Part shown: positions 62,403 through 64,000 of the stretch, one piece after another
Position numbering within the stretch: the first letter of the stretch is position 1
How the letters are laid out: every line of letters begins with the position of its first letter
Assembly (NCBI GenBank): GCA_016280395.1
Contig: JAEEGQ010000125.1
Span: 1-64,000 of the forward strand
Origin: Lachnospiraceae bacterium
GTDB taxonomy: Bacteria > Bacillota > Clostridia > Lachnospirales > Lachnospiraceae
Direction: 5' to 3'
Length of the DNA stretch: 64,000 bases
Program-made: the position numbers and the translations under genes
Notes under the pieces: model-generated
What the model was told of the DNA's origin: nothing
The model's database searches: none
Seen by the model: only the letters and a program-made list of their open reading frames with translations

Positions 62403-64000
62403 TTAATCCAGTTTGAATTCCTGTGTGATGCTCTCGAGCTCTGTCACGTTGTTCTTGCATGTAGTTACCTGTTCGGCGGTAGCGTTCGTCTCACTGACCA
62501 TATCCGATGTCTTCTGCGCGATCATCGTTATTCCGTCTGCGGATTCGTTGATCGTGTCGTTGATACCGTTGACAGCGTCAACAATGGTATCTATCGTCTT
62601 GTTGAGCTCTTCGATGCTTGCGTTGATATGGAGCATGCTGTCCTTGAACAGGCCGGCATCATCACGATACCTGTCGCTCACGGTACCGAAGGACTTGTAA
62701 TCCTCGAGTACGTTCTTTTCAAGGAACTCTGTGGTCTCGCCAAGGCAGGACTGCATCTGTGCGACTGCGTCATTGACCTCGCCCACGATGCCGTTGATGT
62801 TCGAAACCGCGTTGGAAGTCTGTGTAGCAAGGTTTCCGATCTCGTTTGCAACAACTGCAAAGCCGCGTCCCGCCTCACCTGCACGGGCAGCCTCTATGGA
62901 AGCGTTGAGCGCAAGCAGGCTTGTCTGTGAGGAGATCGCCATGATCGTCTCGGTCAGCTCGTTGATCTTGCTTACTGCCTTTGAAGCTTCAATAGCCTCT
63001 GCGGACTTCACTTTGACGGATTCGTAAATGTTGATGGTACGTTTTGTAGCATCTTCCGTGGTCTTCTTCAGGCCGGAAGCGCGGCCCATGATCTCGTCTG
63101 AGGTCTTTACACCGTCATTTGCCATTGTTTCGATCTCTGCCGCACCGTTCTGCATAACACCGATATTGTTCGTGATCTCGGCCGTTGTTGCAGAAGTCTC
63201 TTCCATTCCGGCTGCAAGCTCTTCGCTTGTTGCGGAGTTATCGCTGCAGAGCGCGCCTACTCTCTGGGTTGAGGAATTCAGTGTGTCAACGCTTTCGGAG
63301 ATAGTTCTTCCGGCATCAGAGATGCGTTCAACCATACTCTTAAGGTTATCCCTCATACCCGCAAGAGCCCTTGCGATAAGGCCTGTCTCATCAACACGTT
63401 TGCAGAGCTTGTCGCTCTCCTCGTTGTATCTGAAGTCGAGCTGGGCGGTCTTCTGGATAACGGGAACGAGCCTGTCAAATGCCTTAAGCATAAGGCTTAC
63501 AACCGCATATCCGACGATCGCTGCGATAAGGGTGAATATCAAAGATGTAACTATAAGCTTGGTCCTGAGCGAATGTACAGGCTTCATCATCGTGTCGTAA
63601 TCTGCCGTGACCACGATTATGTCACCGAGGCCCCCGTCAAGGAATGCACAGCCTGCGATCTTCTTTGCGCCCTTATACATGTATGTGACAGCGCTGTTCT
63701 TTCCAACAGTATTGGCATCATGCAGGGAATTCACAAGATCCGTGACAGCCTGGTTCTCTACCTTACCGCCGATCTTTGAGGAATCCTTGTGGTAGAGCAT
63801 GGTTCCGTCGCGGCCTACCATATAAGCGTAGGAACCGTCAACACCGTCGATCTTTAATGCGCCTATAAGGGTATCCCAGTCGATGACCATGAACTTGTCA
63901 TAATCGGCCGTAACAACGATTATACTGTTATCCTTCAAGAAATCGTAGCCCGCAAGCTTAAGCGCGCCCTTATACTCATAAAGTGTGTAATTGCTTGTAA
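62403..64000 (-). CDS. Methyl-accepting chemotaxis protein with tandem Cache sensor (partial)
   Basis: The frame is open from 64000, so the start lies outside the window; at least 532 residues are present. Two similar Cache halves are seen: [15 protein letters not shown]...[11 protein letters not shown] near the edge and [15 protein letters not shown]...[11 protein letters not shown] further in. A transmembrane helix ([19 protein letters not shown]), a HAMP-like linker and a long MCP coiled coil with [20 protein letters not shown] follow. It detects a small molecule outside and signals to CheA. The ligand is unknown. A TTG at 63938 could be misread as a start; the continuing frame argues against that. 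Confidence 0.93.
   Translation of the reverse strand, partial: TSNYTLYEYKGALKLAGYDFLKDNSIIVVTADYDKFMVIDWDTLIGALKIDGVDGSYAYMVGRDGTMLYHKDSSKIGGKVENQAVTDLVNSLHDANTVGKNSAVTYMYKGAKKIAGCAFLDGGLGDIIVVTADYDTMMKPVHSLRTKLIVTSLIFTLIAAIVGYAVVSLMLKAFDRLVPVIQKTAQLDFRYNEESDKLCKRVDETGLIARALAGMRDNLKSMVERISDAGRTISESVDTLNSSTQRVGALCSDNSATSEELAAGMEETSATTAEITNNIGVMQNGAAEIETMANDGVKTSDEIMGRASGLKKTTEDATKRTINIYESVKVKSAEAIEASKAVSKINELTETIMAISSQTSLLALNASIEAARAGEAGRGFAVVANEIGNLATQTSNAVSNINGIVGEVNDAVAQMQSCLGETTEFLEKNVLEDYKSFGTVSDRYRDDAGLFKDSMLHINASIEELNKTIDTIVDAVNGINDTINESADGITMIAQKTSDMVSETNATAEQVTTCKNNVTELESITQEFKLD

Noticed and set aside
63600..63938. Start of the chemoreceptor at TTG 63938
   Set aside because: The frame stays open to the window edge and the upstream residues match the second Cache half, so the gene continues outside the window.

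Overview
The window looks like a chromosomal segment of a Gram-positive, anaerobic, probably non-spore-forming Clostridia of the Lachnospiraceae type (Butyrivibrio-like). The evidence is the genes themselves: an Nfn transhydrogenase, an FeFe-hydrogenase-like sensor, a DUF3881 protein, a zinc-ribbon MscL, and the rqcP-divIC-tilS-hpt-ftsH order of Firmicutes with the sporulation genes that normally sit inside it missing. Base composition is balanced for most of the window and clearly more AT-rich from about 53 to 58.7 kb. No database was searched. Family names are from recognition of motifs and gene order.

Layout. 0-10 kb: a sugar ABC ATPase (cut by the window edge), a YitT membrane protein, three exported or membrane proteins of unknown role including a pseudokinase, a HAD phosphatase, carB and a PurF-like protein without its catalytic cysteine. 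10-17.5 kb: msrC, tRNA-Arg(CCT), a DUF3881 gene, asnS, mscL, a proline-rich membrane protein with four copies of a short helical motif, an ECF sigma/anti-sigma pair and a cation antiporter. 17.5-31 kb: proS, a YhaO/YhaN (SbcDC-like) pair, a large hybrid histidine kinase, ftsH, hpt, tilS, divIC, rqcP, hup. 31-37 kb: nfnA-nfnB-aconitase-like-icd, a module that joins NADPH chemistry to 2-oxoglutarate synthesis. 37-41.6 kb: an unknown protein, a diguanylate cyclase, proC and a MATE pump.

41.6-48 kb is the strongest candidate for an undescribed system. Two unknown proteins (with the MATE gene) diverge from a DUF6935 protein, a membrane-anchored clostripain-type peptidase and a SEC-C protein, across a regulatory region with two good promoters and an 11-bp inverted repeat. 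48-53 kb holds a HAD phosphatase, an FeFe-hydrogenase/chemoreceptor fusion and htpG under a perfect CIRCE operator. 53-58.7 kb is an AT-rich accessory island: an antitoxin-like gene pair, a lipoprotein/zinc-ribbon/membrane/HTH gene set, a serine recombinase and mazEF. 58.7-64 kb has a repeat-containing surface protein, an MFS/spermidine-synthase fusion and a chemoreceptor that runs off the right edge.

Nearly all genes are on the minus strand; only the genes at 13.4-14.9 kb and 44.4-48.0 kb are on the plus strand. Many promoters of the housekeeping type (-35, 17-bp spacer, -10) can be read directly and are listed.
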